Part shown: positions 53,084-62,900 of the stretch, one piece after another
Numbering within the stretch: position 1 is the stretch's first letter
Layout: every line of letters begins with the position of its first letter
Assembly (NCBI GenBank): GCA_012845835.1
Contig: JABAKD010000004.1
Coordinates: 1,614,001 to 1,678,000, forward strand
DNA length: 64,000 nucleotides
Origin: Undaria pinnatifida
Lineage: Eukaryota; Sar; Phaeophyceae; Laminariales; Alariaceae
Reading direction: 5' to 3'
The notes under the pieces: generated by a model
Seen by the model: the letters and a program-made list of their open reading frames with translations, nothing else
Told to the model about the DNA's origin: nothing
The model's database searches: none
Translations under genes and position numbers: made by a program

Positions 53084-53259
53084 ATGCGAGTGCGGGGCCT
53101 TGTATTGCTGCTAGGAGCTGCGGTGGAGGCTTTTGTACCGACGCCCTCCGGACTCTCTAGCTCGCTTGCGGCGACGGGCAAGCATCACAACCCCAACTCA
53201 TTTTTTGCACGACCCGCCTCTTGTGTCTCTCGAGAGAAAGGACGGGTTGGCTCGGTCCG
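53084..53259 (+). CDS. Rhodanese gene exon 1 (plastid leader)
   Basis: 58 codons plus two bases, ending GGCTCGGTCCG before GTGAGG at 53260. The leader has an Arg-flanked hydrophobic core, Ala at -1 and Phe at +1 (VEA-FVPTPSG). If this exon belongs to a different gene, it would still mark a plastid-targeted protein starting here. Confidence 0.6.
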
Positions 53260-56200
53260 GTGAGGTCCTGTTGGTGTGCTCATGTGTCCTCTGATGTACC
53301 ATCATAACAGCAGTACGTTAAGTTGCCAGCAGGCCAGCCAGTCTCAGTGGGGAGGGTGATGCAACGTTAGGCAGACGATGATCATGATCAAGAGGCTGTA
53401 CCAGGTACCTGGTAGCACTGCAAAATGTTATCTCCCACTAATTCCAAGTAGTAATAGTTTATCTCCTAATAAATCGTAAGTCAAGTCTTGAAGGGGCTGG
53501 GGTTGCATGTTTGAGAAAATGGCACAGTAGCATGCTGTGCGATCACACCACCGTGCCTACACCTACAGTACATCTGTCACGGTACCGATATGTAGACGAT
53601 ACTTGTCGTTCATGCAGCGGGTTGGTTTCGACAATGCTCTTGAAACACCAGTGGGCTCCCTCGTAGCCCGTGTGGCGATGACAAACGGAAACAACCGGAA
53701 GGAGGCGAAAATGCGCCGCCTCCCGTCTCCGATGAGTGCACATTTCCGGCACAAACTACAGCGGCAGCAGCAGCAGTACAATCAATTCCGCTAGCCAGCC
53801 GAAAGGGCAGCAGTACGTTCCTGGTGTGTAAATACCAATAGTCGTTTGCCCACAGTACACTGCTGACGCTCTACTTGCAACTATTAATAGCTCGGACATC
53901 GAATATTTTGGTCGAAACTGTTTGGGCCAAGCAAGCGGAAAACATGAGCTGCTGTACAGCCGCACTACAGGCAAGCGTAAAAAGAAACAATGCTGCCCCT
54001 GGCTCGGCTATTCTGCACAGCTTTTCAGTAATAACGGCTGCCCATTTTCTTATTTTTCTCGTTACTTTATAAAAAATATTTTAAGGACGTCAGCCGTGAG
54101 TTATTATTACTCGTACATGTGAATACGTACTTGTAGTTTCAATATCAATGTACCTGGTACTAACGAATATAACACCAGGTTTGAGGGTTTAGCCACGAAG
54201 ATGTTGTTACTTTGACATTAATTTGTTCTAATCAAGCTATTACCTGATACCCGATAACACTGCTATATCATACTCTCTCTTATCATGTTAGCATACTCTC
54301 TGAGTAAAAAGGAGGGGTCATGCGTGTAATACATGCATCGCGCGAATCCCCCCCCCCCCCTGCGCCCCTTTGCCCTTAACCCTTCACTTGTTGACCCCAC
54401 AATGCCTTGCTTACGCCCACTGCTGTGGTACGCGTCCTCTGGTACACGTAAGTGCTCAGCGGGTGTGGGAGGGGTGTGGCCAAGCCGACTGCTAAGGGGA
54501 AGGGGGACGGAAGGAAGAGGGGAAGGAGGAAGCACACCATACAGTATGTATGTGTCCGTGCCTGTCAAAAGGGGCGCCCCCCCCCCCTCGCCCCAACGCT
54601 CTTCTCTGCCTGATCCCGCAATGCCTTGCTGACCCTGATCACACTGCTGCTCGCACGCCTTGCTGACCCTGATCACACTGCTGTTCGCACGAACCTTGGC
54701 ATGTGAGGTGCTCCGCGGATGTGGGAAAGGGATGGCCGCGCTGTAGGGGAAGGTGGAGAGGAAGAGGGAGGGCGAGAGGAGGGGAAGCATTGTACTCTAT
54801 GTACATATGTATCGCACGACACCAACCCCCCATGTGCCTGATCCCTCAACGCTTTGCTGACCCTTACTGTTGTGATATGTCTCCTTGGCATGTATTTTAT
54901 CTCTTGGCGCGTCAAGTGCTCCGCGGATGTGGGAAGGGGATGTGCAAGCTGAAGGCTTGGGGGAAGCGGAAAAGGGGGAGGAGGAGGAAGAGGAGGAGGA
55001 GGGGCCTGGGTACTCGGACGTGACGGTCCGGGAGGCGGTTGAGTGGACGATGAGCAGAGACTCAGAGTTCACGTATATCGACATTCGTTCCGCCGAAGAG
55101 CACGAGAAACTCGCCACGGCCAGGTCAGCTATAACCTTTATGGCTCCAGTTGAATAGTGCCGGTTGCCTGCTGAAGTGCCGGTTGTGTAGTGCTTCTATG
55201 GATACAGTAGTGGTCGCTCTATAATGCAGGTTTAGTAGTCCCGCTACGGGATACAGATCCCTCTATAGTGCCGGTTTAGTAGCGCCGCTACGGGTACGGT
55301 ATTGGCCCCTCTATAGCGCCGGCGGAGTAGTACCGACTGCCCGCTATAGTGCCTGTGAAATAGCTCAGAACATACGGCAACCCGCAGTAGTGGCAGGATA
55401 CGGAATAGTGCCGGTGGCCGCTATAGTGCCGATATTCCCGGCACTGTAGAGAGACCATTGCTGCAGTACTTATAGTACAAGCCTACCAGGTACCTGGTGC
55501 TTAGTACCTGGCGCGGGTAACAGCTAACGTCAGCTAACCCGAACCACAATGGCGTGCCTCTGATGCTTGCAGGGGAGCGCTGTGCATCCCCGCGTTCGAG
55601 CGAAAAACGCCGATTGTTACGCCGCCGTCGAGCTCAGAGGGGACAGGGGACGGAAGCGACACCGACCCGGAACCTATACCTGTGTACGAGGCGGAATACG
55701 ACTATGAGGACGTGGAGTGGAAATTTATCCCGGACTTCATTGAACGGGTGAGTTTTAGGGAATTTGAGTGGAAAATTCGTGCCGGATTTCATCGAACGGG
55801 TAGGGCAATAAAACCCCCACAGTGCCGATCATAGGTTTACGACTTGGCCCAGCTCCGGCGAAACCGATCTGCCTATTAATCTGTTCACGTCAATTGTCAC
55901 GAGGTGCGCAAGCGCAAGCACTACGCTCGCCCAAAACAGGCGCAAGGACAGGTGTGTCCTTCCACGAAGGCAGCTTTTTATACTCGCCACCCTCGCGGTG
56001 AACAGCTTTGGGCGCCTCTGCAACAAAGGCAGCGGCCCGTTTGATCGGGTAGCGGCAAGCATCGTCGCAGGGACCGATTGACCGTCTCTAACGCGGAAAG
56101 ACGTCTGTACCCCTTGTCCAGGCCATCTCTGTGACCACCTAGGTCGCGATTTCGCATCGAGTGCATAAACTAGCCTTAATGAACCGCCATTCCGCTAGGG

Positions 56201-57196
56201 GAAGAGAGGAAGAAGCCGGAAGACTGCGGCCAATGACCTGGGGATGGACAGTTGATGAGAAATAGGGGAATTATGGCTAGAATGAAAATATGTGCGGAAG
56301 GGGAATTGGGAAATTGTTGGCGGAGGGTCATAGATGAGGTATTACTGCTCAACCAAAGGATACCCCGTTTCTATCGGACCGGCATCTACGCCGGTACAGT
56401 GTCGGCGAGCAACAATAATAACAATGATGCTGATGCTGATGATGAGGATGAGGATGAGGATGATAACGATGATGATGATGATGATAATGATGATGATGAT
56501 GATGGATGATGATGATAATGACGATGATGATGATGATGGTGATGGTGATGGTGTTGGTGATGGTGATGGTGGTGCTGGTGGTGATGGTGGTGCTGGTGGT
56601 GCTGGTGCTGGTGGTGGTGCTGGTGGTGGTGGTGATGGTGATGGTGATGGTGATGGTGATGGTGATGGTGATGATGATGATGACGACGACGATTAAAAAT
56701 GACGATGATGATGATGACGATTATGGTGATGATGATGATGATGATGATAATAATAGTGATAATGGTCATAATCAGTATCATATTCATAATAGCAACGGTT
56801 ATCAATGCGTTGGCAGCACGAAGCACGAATCATACTAACGACTTTTTTAGGTGACCCAAGTGACACACCTGCGTTACAAGACACGGTCAGCTCAATTAAA
56901 ACACAGCGACTCCTTTTCTTGCGGTACTTCTCGTTAGTTTGCTTATATTTGCCATTCCGTTTTTATTTTTTTCAAATATCTGCCTGCCCGACGTTTGTCG
57001 CCCCGCCCCGCCCCAACCCCCTCCCCTCTCCCAGATGAAGGACCAGTTCGATCTGAGCGCGAAGCTGTTGATAGGGTGCAAGACGAACAGATCCGCGGAA
57101 GCTTGTCGACGACTGGTCGAGGCAGGGTTCACGGAAATCTATAACGTAGAGAGTCAGATATTCATGAGGACTAGAGCGCCTCAGGTTTGGGAATAA
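53084..57196 (+). CDS. Plastid-targeted rhodanese-domain protein, four exons, 239 aa
   Basis: Exons 53084-53259, 54917-55123, 55573-55747 and 57035-57196 join in phase at GT-AG introns of 1657, 449 and 1287 bp. Residues 1-16 form a signal peptide (MRVRGLVLLLGAAVEA) followed by Phe17 and a Ser/Arg-rich, acid-poor stretch, the bipartite plastid leader of heterokont algae. A Glu-rich linker (80-87) precedes the rhodanese domain (about 92-225): DVTVREAVEW, TYIDIRSAEEHEKLATARGA, CIPAFER and LLIGCKTNRSAEACRRLVEA. Rhodaneses move sulfur through a persulfide on the loop Cys, here about Cys201. The loop CKTNRS is one residue shorter than the usual C-x4-R-S, and the usual C-terminal GG..W motif is missing, so activity is uncertain or the 3' end is wrong. 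Another ATG lies four codons upstream (53072). The join of exon 1 to exon 2 is the weakest link. Confidence 0.68.
54390..54945 (+). repeat. Three diverged direct repeats ending at the exon 2 acceptor
   Basis: The words CTTGCTGACCCTGATCACAC and GTGCTCCGCGGATGTGGGAA, with neighbours, occur at about 54400-54480, 54600-54735 and 54840-54945 at ~200-260-bp spacing. Each copy has an AG (ACGTAAG, GTGAG, GTCAAG) at the point corresponding to the proposed exon 2 acceptor. Confidence 0.65.
54917..55123 (+). CDS. Rhodanese gene exon 2
   Basis: Acceptor GCGTCAAG at 54916, donor GCCACGGCCAG/GTCAGC at 55123. Encodes the Glu-rich linker and the first half of the rhodanese domain, including the conserved Asp-Arg pair (YIDIRSAEEH). 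The start is less certain than the end because a 90-aa open frame extends upstream to an ATG at 54885. Confidence 0.75.
55138..55470. repeat. GCCGGT repeat cluster, copy 3, in rhodanese intron 2
   Basis: TAGTGCCGGTTGCCTGC, CCCTCTATAGTGCCGG, CGCTATAGTGCC and, inverted, CCCGGCACTGTAGAGAGACC. An expanded form of 39176-39362 with internal duplication of a ~60-bp unit (CGCTACGGG...CTCTATA). Confidence 0.6.
55573..55747 (+). CDS. Rhodanese gene exon 3
   Basis: GCTTGCAG/GGGAGCG at the left and GAACGG/GTGAGT at the right. The first base completes the split Arg codon to give the consensus-like TARGALCIPAF. The middle is an acidic, Pro/Ser-rich loop (TPPSSEGTGDGSDTDPEPI) followed by EYDYEDVEWKFIPDFIER. 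Confidence 0.82.
55800..56090 (+). other. Open frame without start, unassigned, in rhodanese intron 3
   Basis: From about 55815 one plus frame is open for ~90 codons with ordinary composition (ETDLPINLFTSIVTRCASAS, RRQLFILATLAVNSFGRLCN) and stops at TGA near 56080. It has no ATG and no evident splice sites fitting the rhodanese model. Possibly a fragment of a mobile-element protein. Confidence 0.2.
56287..56393 (+). repeat. Family N repeat, copy 2
   Basis: Matches 34858-34967 (GGGAAATTGTTGGCGGAGGG, GTCATAGATGAGGTATTACT and ATCGGACCGGCATCTACGCC). Confidence 0.45.
56405..56770. repeat. (GAT)n / (GGT)n compound microsatellite
   Basis: GATGATGAT, GATGGTGGTGCTGGTGGT and GATGATGACGACGAC runs for ~365 bp in the third rhodanese intron. 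Frames of 63-146 codons (poly-D, poly-M, poly-H, poly-S) reflect the repetition only. Confidence 0.93.
57035..57196 (+). CDS. Rhodanese gene exon 4 (terminal as modelled)
   Basis: Polypyrimidine tract CCCCTCCCCTCTCCCAG then ATGAAGGACCAG, phase 0. Encodes the active-site half (LLIGCKTNRSAEACRRLVEA, then GFTEIYNVESQ) and ends at the TAA at 57194-57196. Possible donors within it (AAC/GTAGAG at about 57143, CAG/GTTTGG at 57183) mean a further exon could supply the missing C-terminal motif; none was found by eye. Confidence 0.72.
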   Translation: MKDQFDLSAKLLIGCKTNRSAEACRRLVEAGFTEIYNVESQIFMRTRAPQVWE

Positions 57197-57239
57197 TTCA
57201 CACTTCGGACAGATCACTACACATGATCTGTCCCCACTT

Positions 57240-57545
57240 GATGGTCTAGATTTTTCAAGGACGGTCTGTATGATGTAGCTCATGTTTCCCGGTTGAAGGC
57301 CGTATGATCGGCATGATCCGGCACATGTTTCCTGGGTTGGATTCGTACTCGGCATGTACAGATCCTGCACAACAGCTCATAGCGGCAAATACAGGTTATA
57401 CTGTAGGTGCTCTAGGTGATCTATGTGATCTGTAGATGATCTAGATGATCTAGATTATATATATATTATCTGTAGATGATCTAGCTTATCTAGATGATCT
57501 GTTCTACTGTAAATCATATAGATGATCTAGATCATGATCTGCTGT
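57240..57545. repeat. GATCTAGAT-rich repeat family G, copy 2
   Basis: ACAGATCCTGCACAACA, then many GATGATCTAGATGATCTAG and TATATATAT runs. The inverted GATCTAGATC words make it highly self-complementary. Related to 4262-4400. Confidence 0.55.
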
Positions 57546-58019
57546 CCGAGGTGCAGAATAATGGCAAGATGTGCGCTTTCGGCTGTGCAGCAGTACGTAT
57601 TTCGAGCTCGTCACTGCTGTGCACCAGTCAGTACATATTTTGAGGTAATTTGGGGTGCTGCAGGCCGGTTGCACGGTAGCTCTGATTTTCGTGGGTTGAC
57701 AAACACACGACGTCTTTCACGTGTTGAGCTCACGTTGATATATGCGGTGCAGTCCAGTACCTGGTGCGTCGTACCTCGTACCAGGTATATTCGTGTACTG
57801 TTCGAAGTATTCCTTTTACTTTTCACCACGCGTGAAGTACTTGTCCGTCCTATGTACGACCAGGACATGCTTATATTTTCTCATGATCGACTTCATGCTT
57901 CCCTGCCTTCTGGAGAGCTACGTATGTAGTGGAATTTCGAATTGTCCACTTTCAAAAAGCGAAAGCGCGAATCGGCAAAATTCGATGAACATGGGCGAAC
58001 AGCACAGGCGTCTCCTGTG
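57546..58019. other. No gene recognised
   Basis: Short repeats of GTGCAGCAGT/GTGCACCAGT with CGTA near 57585 and 57615, and a TACCAGGTATA word at about 57780. The 131-aa plus frame (57534-57929) has no recognised domain. Confidence 0.4.
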
Positions 58020-58295
58020 GGGTAGTAGGTGAATATTGTCCCTGCTAGAAGTAACTAAAGTCAATGATGCAGGTTCGAATCCTCCCTATATTAATACTAT
58101 ATTATTAGTGCCCACCCGTGCACGTAGGGACGTTCTCGGGCCTAAAATTGACGAGCGGAAAGCGCTCGAGAGAGCGTGAAATTAGCACATCTCGACGAAA
58201 AGCGACTAGCATAAAAAGCTGAAAAGTGGGAAAGATGAACGCCCATGCGCGATAAACATTAAGCACGTGCCGGGGAAAAGTAAGGTTTTGACACC
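58020..58295 (+). mobile_element. Diverged tRNA-derived SINE, plus strand
   Basis: B-box/T-arm-like GCAGGTTCGAATCCTCC at about 58070, then GAGCGGAAAGCGCTCGAGAG, CATGCGCGATAAACATTAAG and ACGTGCCGGGGAAAAG, in SINE order. The tail is not A-rich, so it is old or truncated. Confidence 0.6.
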
Positions 58296-58307
58296 CTGTT
58301 ACAACAG

Positions 58308-58564
58308 ACGCGTGCTACGATAGAGGTATCACTTTTCGCCTAAAATGTTTTCTGAATGACGGGGCTCCTTAACCCAAAATCGTCGGGAATTGAGCTCATT
58401 TCTTTTTGCGTGGTTTTCGTCGTGTACCTGAGAGGCCATGATATTTTTTATCCGGTAGCAGTTTTAGTTTTCTCCAAATCAGTTTTTGGGAGATGTCTTC
58501 AGCTCCCGAATTGAGGAAAACCTCAGAAAAAAAGTGGTGTACATATCCCCATCGTAGCACGCGC
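58308..58564 (+). mobile_element. MITE family A, full-length copy
   Basis: 257 bp from ACGCGTGCTACGATAGAGGT to TCCCCATCGTAGCACGCG. All interior landmarks are present, including GACGGGGCTCCTTAACCCAA and AGCTCCCGAATTGAGG. One of the best-preserved copies. Confidence 0.88.
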
Positions 58565-58599
58565 CGCTCTTCATGTGTGCAAAGATGCTGAGAGCTTCC

Positions 58600-59335
58600 A
58601 ATTTGTGTGCAGAACCTGAGAGTTCCTCGTGTGAAGAACCTGAGCTGAGAGCTCGTGTGAGGAATCTGAGAGCCCATTCGTGCGGGGAACCTGGAAGCTC
58701 CTTGTGTATGCGAAAATCTGAGAGCTCATTCACGTGAGGAATCTGGGGTCTCCTCGTATAAGGAGCCTGAGAGCTCGTCATGTGTGAGGAATCTGAGAGC
58801 TCGTGTGAGAAGCAGAGAACTCCACATACACATCTGAGATCTCATTTGTGCAAAATCTCAGAGCTCACTCACGTGAGGTGATAGTATTAGACTGAGATAT
58901 TTTCGCGTGGGAGAACTCTGCGAGGTCCTCATGTATGTGAAGCATCTGAGCTGAGAGCTCGTGTGAGGAATCTGAGAGCTCCTCGTGTATGCGAGAAAAC
59001 TGAGAGCTCGTTCATGTTCAGGAGTCCGGGAGCTCCTCGGGCATCCGAAAAATGTGAGTGCTAATTGATATGAGCAATCTGGGAGATCTCCATAGAACCT
59101 GGGAGCTTGTCATCATGTGACGAATCTGAGAGCTCCTTGTTTGAGAAGCGGGGAGCTCTACATATTTGTGAGATTTTATATGCACAATCTGAGAGCTCCT
59201 CATGTATGTATATAGGGAGCCTGAGAGCTTATTGTTGTGAGGACGTTCAAGAGGTCTCGTCGTATGAGGAACCTATGATACGAAACTCTCGCGTTAAGAA
59301 TCTGAGCATTCCTCTTGTGAGGAATCCAAGAGCTC
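58600..59335. repeat. Degenerate minisatellite rich in CTGAGAGCTC
   Basis: About 20 diverged units of 25-40 bp reading GAATCTGAGAGCTCCTCGTG then TATGCGAG or TGTGAG. The core GAGAGCTC is a SacI-type palindrome word. Frames through it have no stable periodicity. Confidence 0.85.
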
Positions 59336-59342
59336 CTGGCAT

Positions 59343-59448
59343 GAGGGACAAAAAATGGCCTGTTTCCGACGATTTTGAGATAAGGAGCCCCGTCATTCTG
59401 AAGCCATTTCAGCCAAAAAACGGTATTCCTCTACCGCAGTACGCGTCG
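59343..59448 (-). mobile_element. MITE family A fragment
   Basis: Left half of an A element in minus orientation: AAAAATGGCCTGTTTCCGAC, GAGATAAGGAGCCCCGTCAT, AAAAAACGGTATTCCTC and CCGCAGTACGCGT. Confidence 0.7.
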
Positions 59449-59449
59449 G

Positions 59450-60206
59450 ACCTGAGAGCAAGACTACGGTTCAGGGGGTCACATGTACTTACAAGGCTCG
59501 TGCTATTTATACGATTACCCTACGTTATACTTTGCAACCTTTAACTAGCATTATTATGGTCTAGTCTATATATTTAGTTGTTATGCGGTATGCACCGCTG
59601 CCGCTCTGCCATGTAGAATTGTTGGTGACGCTGCCTGCGCTACCGGAAAAAAACAAATCCGGTGTATTGGACGCGGCGCAGAGCCGCCACGCGCGTGAGT
59701 TACACCCGCCGGTGTTGAACGTTGAGGTAGAATACTGTACATGCTACTACCGTACGTAGCTTTTCTCGCATGAGAAATAGAGCTCATTTCTAAAAGAATC
59801 CTATGCGAGGAGCCCGCGAGCTCATCATGACGAGACAGGCGGACGGTCACGTTTTTTTTCGATTATCTGCGACAGACGCTAGAGGTAAGCTTAGGCACAG
59901 CCTATCGGCATTTTACCCTGTAACGAATTTCGTGCGAGGGCCCCCGCCCTATCAAACAGATCCCACCTGGAAACATGTGCGTGAGAGCCTCGTCGAACGG
60001 AATCCACCAGGCAAACCATATCAGTGTGTAGATCGTGCAAATGATATAGACCAAGTCAGCAGCGACTGTCTCGAAACACGTAAACTCTGTTGCACATAAT
60101 GAAGCGGGAACTTTACCTGCACCCGACTTTTAAACTTGTAGATCCAGAGTACTCTGTACTACTACTGCACGTTTTCGCGGATGATGGCTGTTCCACTATA
60201 CCTACA
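59450..60206. other. No supported gene
   Basis: The plus frame 59803-60099 (98 aa) contains a donor-like AGAG/GTAAGC but no motif I recognise. The rest is unassigned. Confidence 0.35.
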
Positions 60207-60362
60207 ATGGGACCCGAAGGGTGCGCCAGCTAGCGTTAGGCTGCGAAAGCAACTGAGTTAAATCGACACACGACGCGTATGAAAATACGTGGAAGTGTGG
60301 TGAGCTAAAGCTTTATTTTTCCCCATCCGCCGGAGGATGAAAAAAAAAAAAAAAAAAAAAAA
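60207..60362 (+). mobile_element. Poly(A)-tailed retroposon family L, copy 2
   Basis: ATGGGACCCGAAGGGTGCGC, CAGCTAGCGTTAGGCTGCGA, AAGCAACTGAGTTAAATCGA and GGTGAGCTAAAGCTTTATTT, then CCGGAGGATG and a 23-nt poly(A) at 60340-60362. Inverted relative to 18060-18270. The 5' limit is unknown. Confidence 0.7.
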
Positions 60363-60458
60363 TGTTCCGATCTCCGTGCTACGACATATATTAATAGTCT
60401 ATATAGTACTCCGGAGTATATAGGTAAAACGTTTTTGTCTAGAACATTCTCTGAATGA

Positions 60459-60620
60459 CGACGCTTGCTACGATAGAGGTATCACTTTTCGTCGGAAATG
60501 TTTTCTGAATGACGGTTCTCCTTAACCCAAAATGGTCGGAAACAGGCCATTTTGTTTGCGTGATTTTCATTGTGGCACCTAGGCCAGATGGGATTTTCAT
60601 CCGTCAGCATGCAGTTTTAT
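60459..60620 (+). mobile_element. MITE family A, right-truncated
   Basis: ACGCTTGCTACGATAGAGGT, AATGACGGTTCTCCTTAACC and CACCTAGGCCAGATGGGATT, breaking off at GCAGTTTTATTCGAGCG. A short duplicate of the AATGTTTTCTGAATGACG segment precedes it at about 60440. Confidence 0.75.
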
Positions 60621-61068
60621 TCGAGCGAAGCGAGGTTCTAATCTACGCCTGGGCCTCGTAATATAGGCTCCCATGGAAAAAAAATAGTTTGCGTGCGTGT
60701 CGTCGACTGAACTCGATTTTAGTGGTCGATCATTTAATTTTAGAATGCAGGTGTAGGCAGACCACCACGGAGCAACAAAACACATTCGAGCGAAGATTCG
60801 AGCGGAGCAGCAAAACACACACAGCAGACCACACGGGCAAAAACAGCAGCACACACCGCCCACACAGCCGGCACACAGCGCTCACACAGCGGGCAGCACA
60901 CAGACAACGAGCGCAGCGGGCGACAATAGTGGCCAGCGGAGAGCGGGCATGGAGAGTGTGTGCCCGCTAGGGGTGTGTCCGCTGAGTGTATCTACTGCTG
61001 TCTCGTGGTGAGAGTAGGTCATCATGGAGAGACGTCCGTTGGGGGCGATTGACCCAAACTCGGTCCGT

Positions 61069-61692
61069 GCGCCAACGCCAGAAGGGCGACAGCAGACACG
61101 GCGGAGGGGCTTGAGAGGGACCTCTACCTAGCTAAGGGAGCCAAGGTCATGCTCACGAAGAACCTGTACCAACGAGTTAGACTCGTGAACGGCATTCGAG
61201 GCCAAGTCGTCGAGTTGGTGTTTGCAGACGACGCGCCCCCGCCGAACCTCCCCCTTTACGTTGTCGTCAAGTTCAGAGGGTACTCAGGGGGGGGATGGTC
61301 GTCTCACGAGAGATATAGAGGGTGTGTGCCGATTTCTCCCGTAGACACTACTGGTAGGACGGGGGAACGCAGGTCAGGACGCAACTGCCGTTGAGGCTTT
61401 GCTGAGCCATCACTATGCGCAAATCACAGGGGCAGACGTTAGAGAAGGCCGTCATGGACTTGGGGCCGAAGGAGGCCTGCACGGGGCTTACTTTCGTCTG
61501 TCTCAGTAGGGCTGAAAGACTAGCGGACCTCATGGTAGAGCCAATAAGTTTGGACAGGATAGTCAAGCTTGGAAACTCCGACACCATGAAGGCTAGGTTG
61601 CGGGAAGAGGTTAGGCTGGTGGACTTAGCACAAAGCACGCGGGGTAGGTACACAGGCATAGGCGTCTTCAACGCCGTCGCGGCCAACTAATG
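61069..61692 (+). pseudogene. Decayed PIF1-family helicase, C-terminal part
   Basis: The frame from about 61069 gives EGLERDLYLAKGAKVMLTKN, LYQRVRLVNGIRGQVVEL and YVVVKFRGYSGGGW. A second frame gives TQLPLRLC, a TGA at 61403-61405 where the family usually has Trp, then AITMRKSQGQTLEKAVMDLG, TFVCLSRAERLADLM and a stop at about 61690. This order is the C-terminal third of PIF1 helicases: the GA.VM...N region, motif V (KSQGQT) and motif VI (LSRA). A shift of frame between about 61340 and 61378 and the TGA break it. A second shift just before 61069 is likely, since IDPNSVRA lies in another frame there. Walker A and B motifs are absent. PIF1-like genes are numerous in stramenopiles and occur in Helitrons; no Helitron end was identified. 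Confidence 0.8.
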
Positions 61693-61849
61693 ACCACATC
61701 AATTGCAATACAACAAACATCACATCGGCTCTATTCCACCTGTGGTGCCCCTCGCAATCACACGAACCAATGGCCCGTGGACGCACACGTCTGACGACAG
61801 TTACATCTATCATATATATGTCGCTCGTTTCAGCGACAGCTATATAATA

Positions 61850-61951
61850 TTTTTTCTCCGATTCAGTTTTTGGGCAGAGGGCTCAAGCTTCAAAATTCAG
61901 GACAACCTCAGAAAAAAAGTGGTGCACAGGTCTCCACCGCAGCACGCGTCT
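61850..61951 (+). mobile_element. MITE family A, right-end fragment
   Basis: CTCCGATTCAGTTTTTGGGC, ACCTCAGAAAAAAAGTGGTG and GGTCTCCACCGCAGCACGCG. Confidence 0.7.
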
Positions 61952-62112
61952 GACGTGGGCTTCTTAACCCTCCTTAATCTATTGCCCAAATCTTCGAAAC
62001 GTCATTCTTGCTTTGCAATAAAATCTGTTTGAATGTATACCTACGAGTAGGTCATGGGTTTGTTCATCACAACGGCAGTTTCTAGTTCACTCAAAATCGT
62101 TTTATGGGCGGG

Positions 62113-62450
62113 ACGCATGCTACGATAGAGGTGCTGCACCGTTTTTTTCTCAATACTACCCCTCAATTTGGGAGCTTGACCCCTTTAGAGCCCCCAAACC
62201 CCTCCCTACACTAATTCCAAGTAATTTTGTCCCCAAAAAGGGGTTCCAGCTGTAAAGGGGTTAAGGCACTCTCCCAAAAACTGATGAGAACTATATTTGT
62301 GCTGCCGAATGAACAATCCCATGGCCTAGGTACACGACGAGAACCGCGCGCAAAAAAAAAATGGCCTGTTTTCGACGATTTTGGGTTAAGGAGCCCCGTC
62401 ATTCAGAAGCCATTCCAGACAAAAAGCGGTACCTCTGTCGTAGCACGCGT
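62113..62450 (-). mobile_element. MITE family A interrupted by a piggyBac-like MITE
   Basis: ACGCATGCTACGATAGAGGT at the left and ACCTCTGTCGTAGCACGCGT at the right. A-family interior in minus order (CTCAATTTGGGAGCTT, CCATGGCCTAGG, GACGATTTTGGGTTAAGGAG). A B element (62176-62264) is inserted in the GCTTAAG site. Confidence 0.88.
62176..62264. mobile_element. piggyBac-like MITE (family B), copy 6, nested
   Basis: TTGACCCCTTTAGAGCCCCC on the left (TTAA mutated to TTGA) and GCTGTAAAGGGGTTAA on the right. Second independent case of a B element inside an A element. Confidence 0.85.
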
Positions 62451-62589
62451 TATACATACGTAGAGCTCCTCGAGTGAGAATTCTGCGGAAGTCCAACGTA
62501 GCGTGTCTCCCTGCCCCAAATGGCTCTTCTCTCTCATTTTTTTTAGGGTTCCACATGCATTTCCATGAAACGGGTCGATAGCCACCCAC

Positions 62590-62900
62590 ATCGAAGCTGT
62601 CGGGTGACGGTCTAGTTTTGACCCGTCAAAGCGTCTTTGGGCTTATGATACTAGTTTTAGTGTGTGGAGGTCCTTGACGGCTGTCCGTCAACGGGCAAGA
62701 GCGCGGTCAACCGACATATTTGACCCAGATACATACAGACAAAATATATTTTTTAGAGTATACAAGCATTCCCATGAAACGATACGACAGCCGAACAAAT
62801 AAATGAAAATATCAAGATGCACCACGGTAATACCATCGATGCAAACAAATAGAACGAAGACCATTCGTTCGAGGATTTATAAGCACTCCCGCGAAACAGG
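62590..62900 (-). repeat. Family M repeat, copy 2, with internal duplication
   Basis: Inverted match to 2560-2730 (ACTAGTTTTAGTGTGTGGAG, TCCTTGACGGCTGTCCGTCA, CCGACATATTTGAC). The motif CATTTCCATGAAACGGGTCG, ATAGCC recurs at about 62760 and 62890 (CATTCCCATGAAACGATACG; CACTCCCGCGAAACAGGTCG). Confidence 0.5.

Noticed and set aside
56334-56826. Asp-, Met- or His-rich proteins
   Set aside because: Products of a GAT/GGT microsatellite inside the third rhodanese intron.
56849-56885. Extra rhodanese exon between exons 3 and 4
   Set aside because: TTTTTTAG/GTGACCC looks like an acceptor, but exon 3 to exon 4 already joins in phase and yields a continuous rhodanese alignment without it.
59803-60099. 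98-aa plus-strand ORF
   Set aside because: No recognised motif; the internal donor-like site suggests it is not a simple ORF, and no acceptor partner was found.
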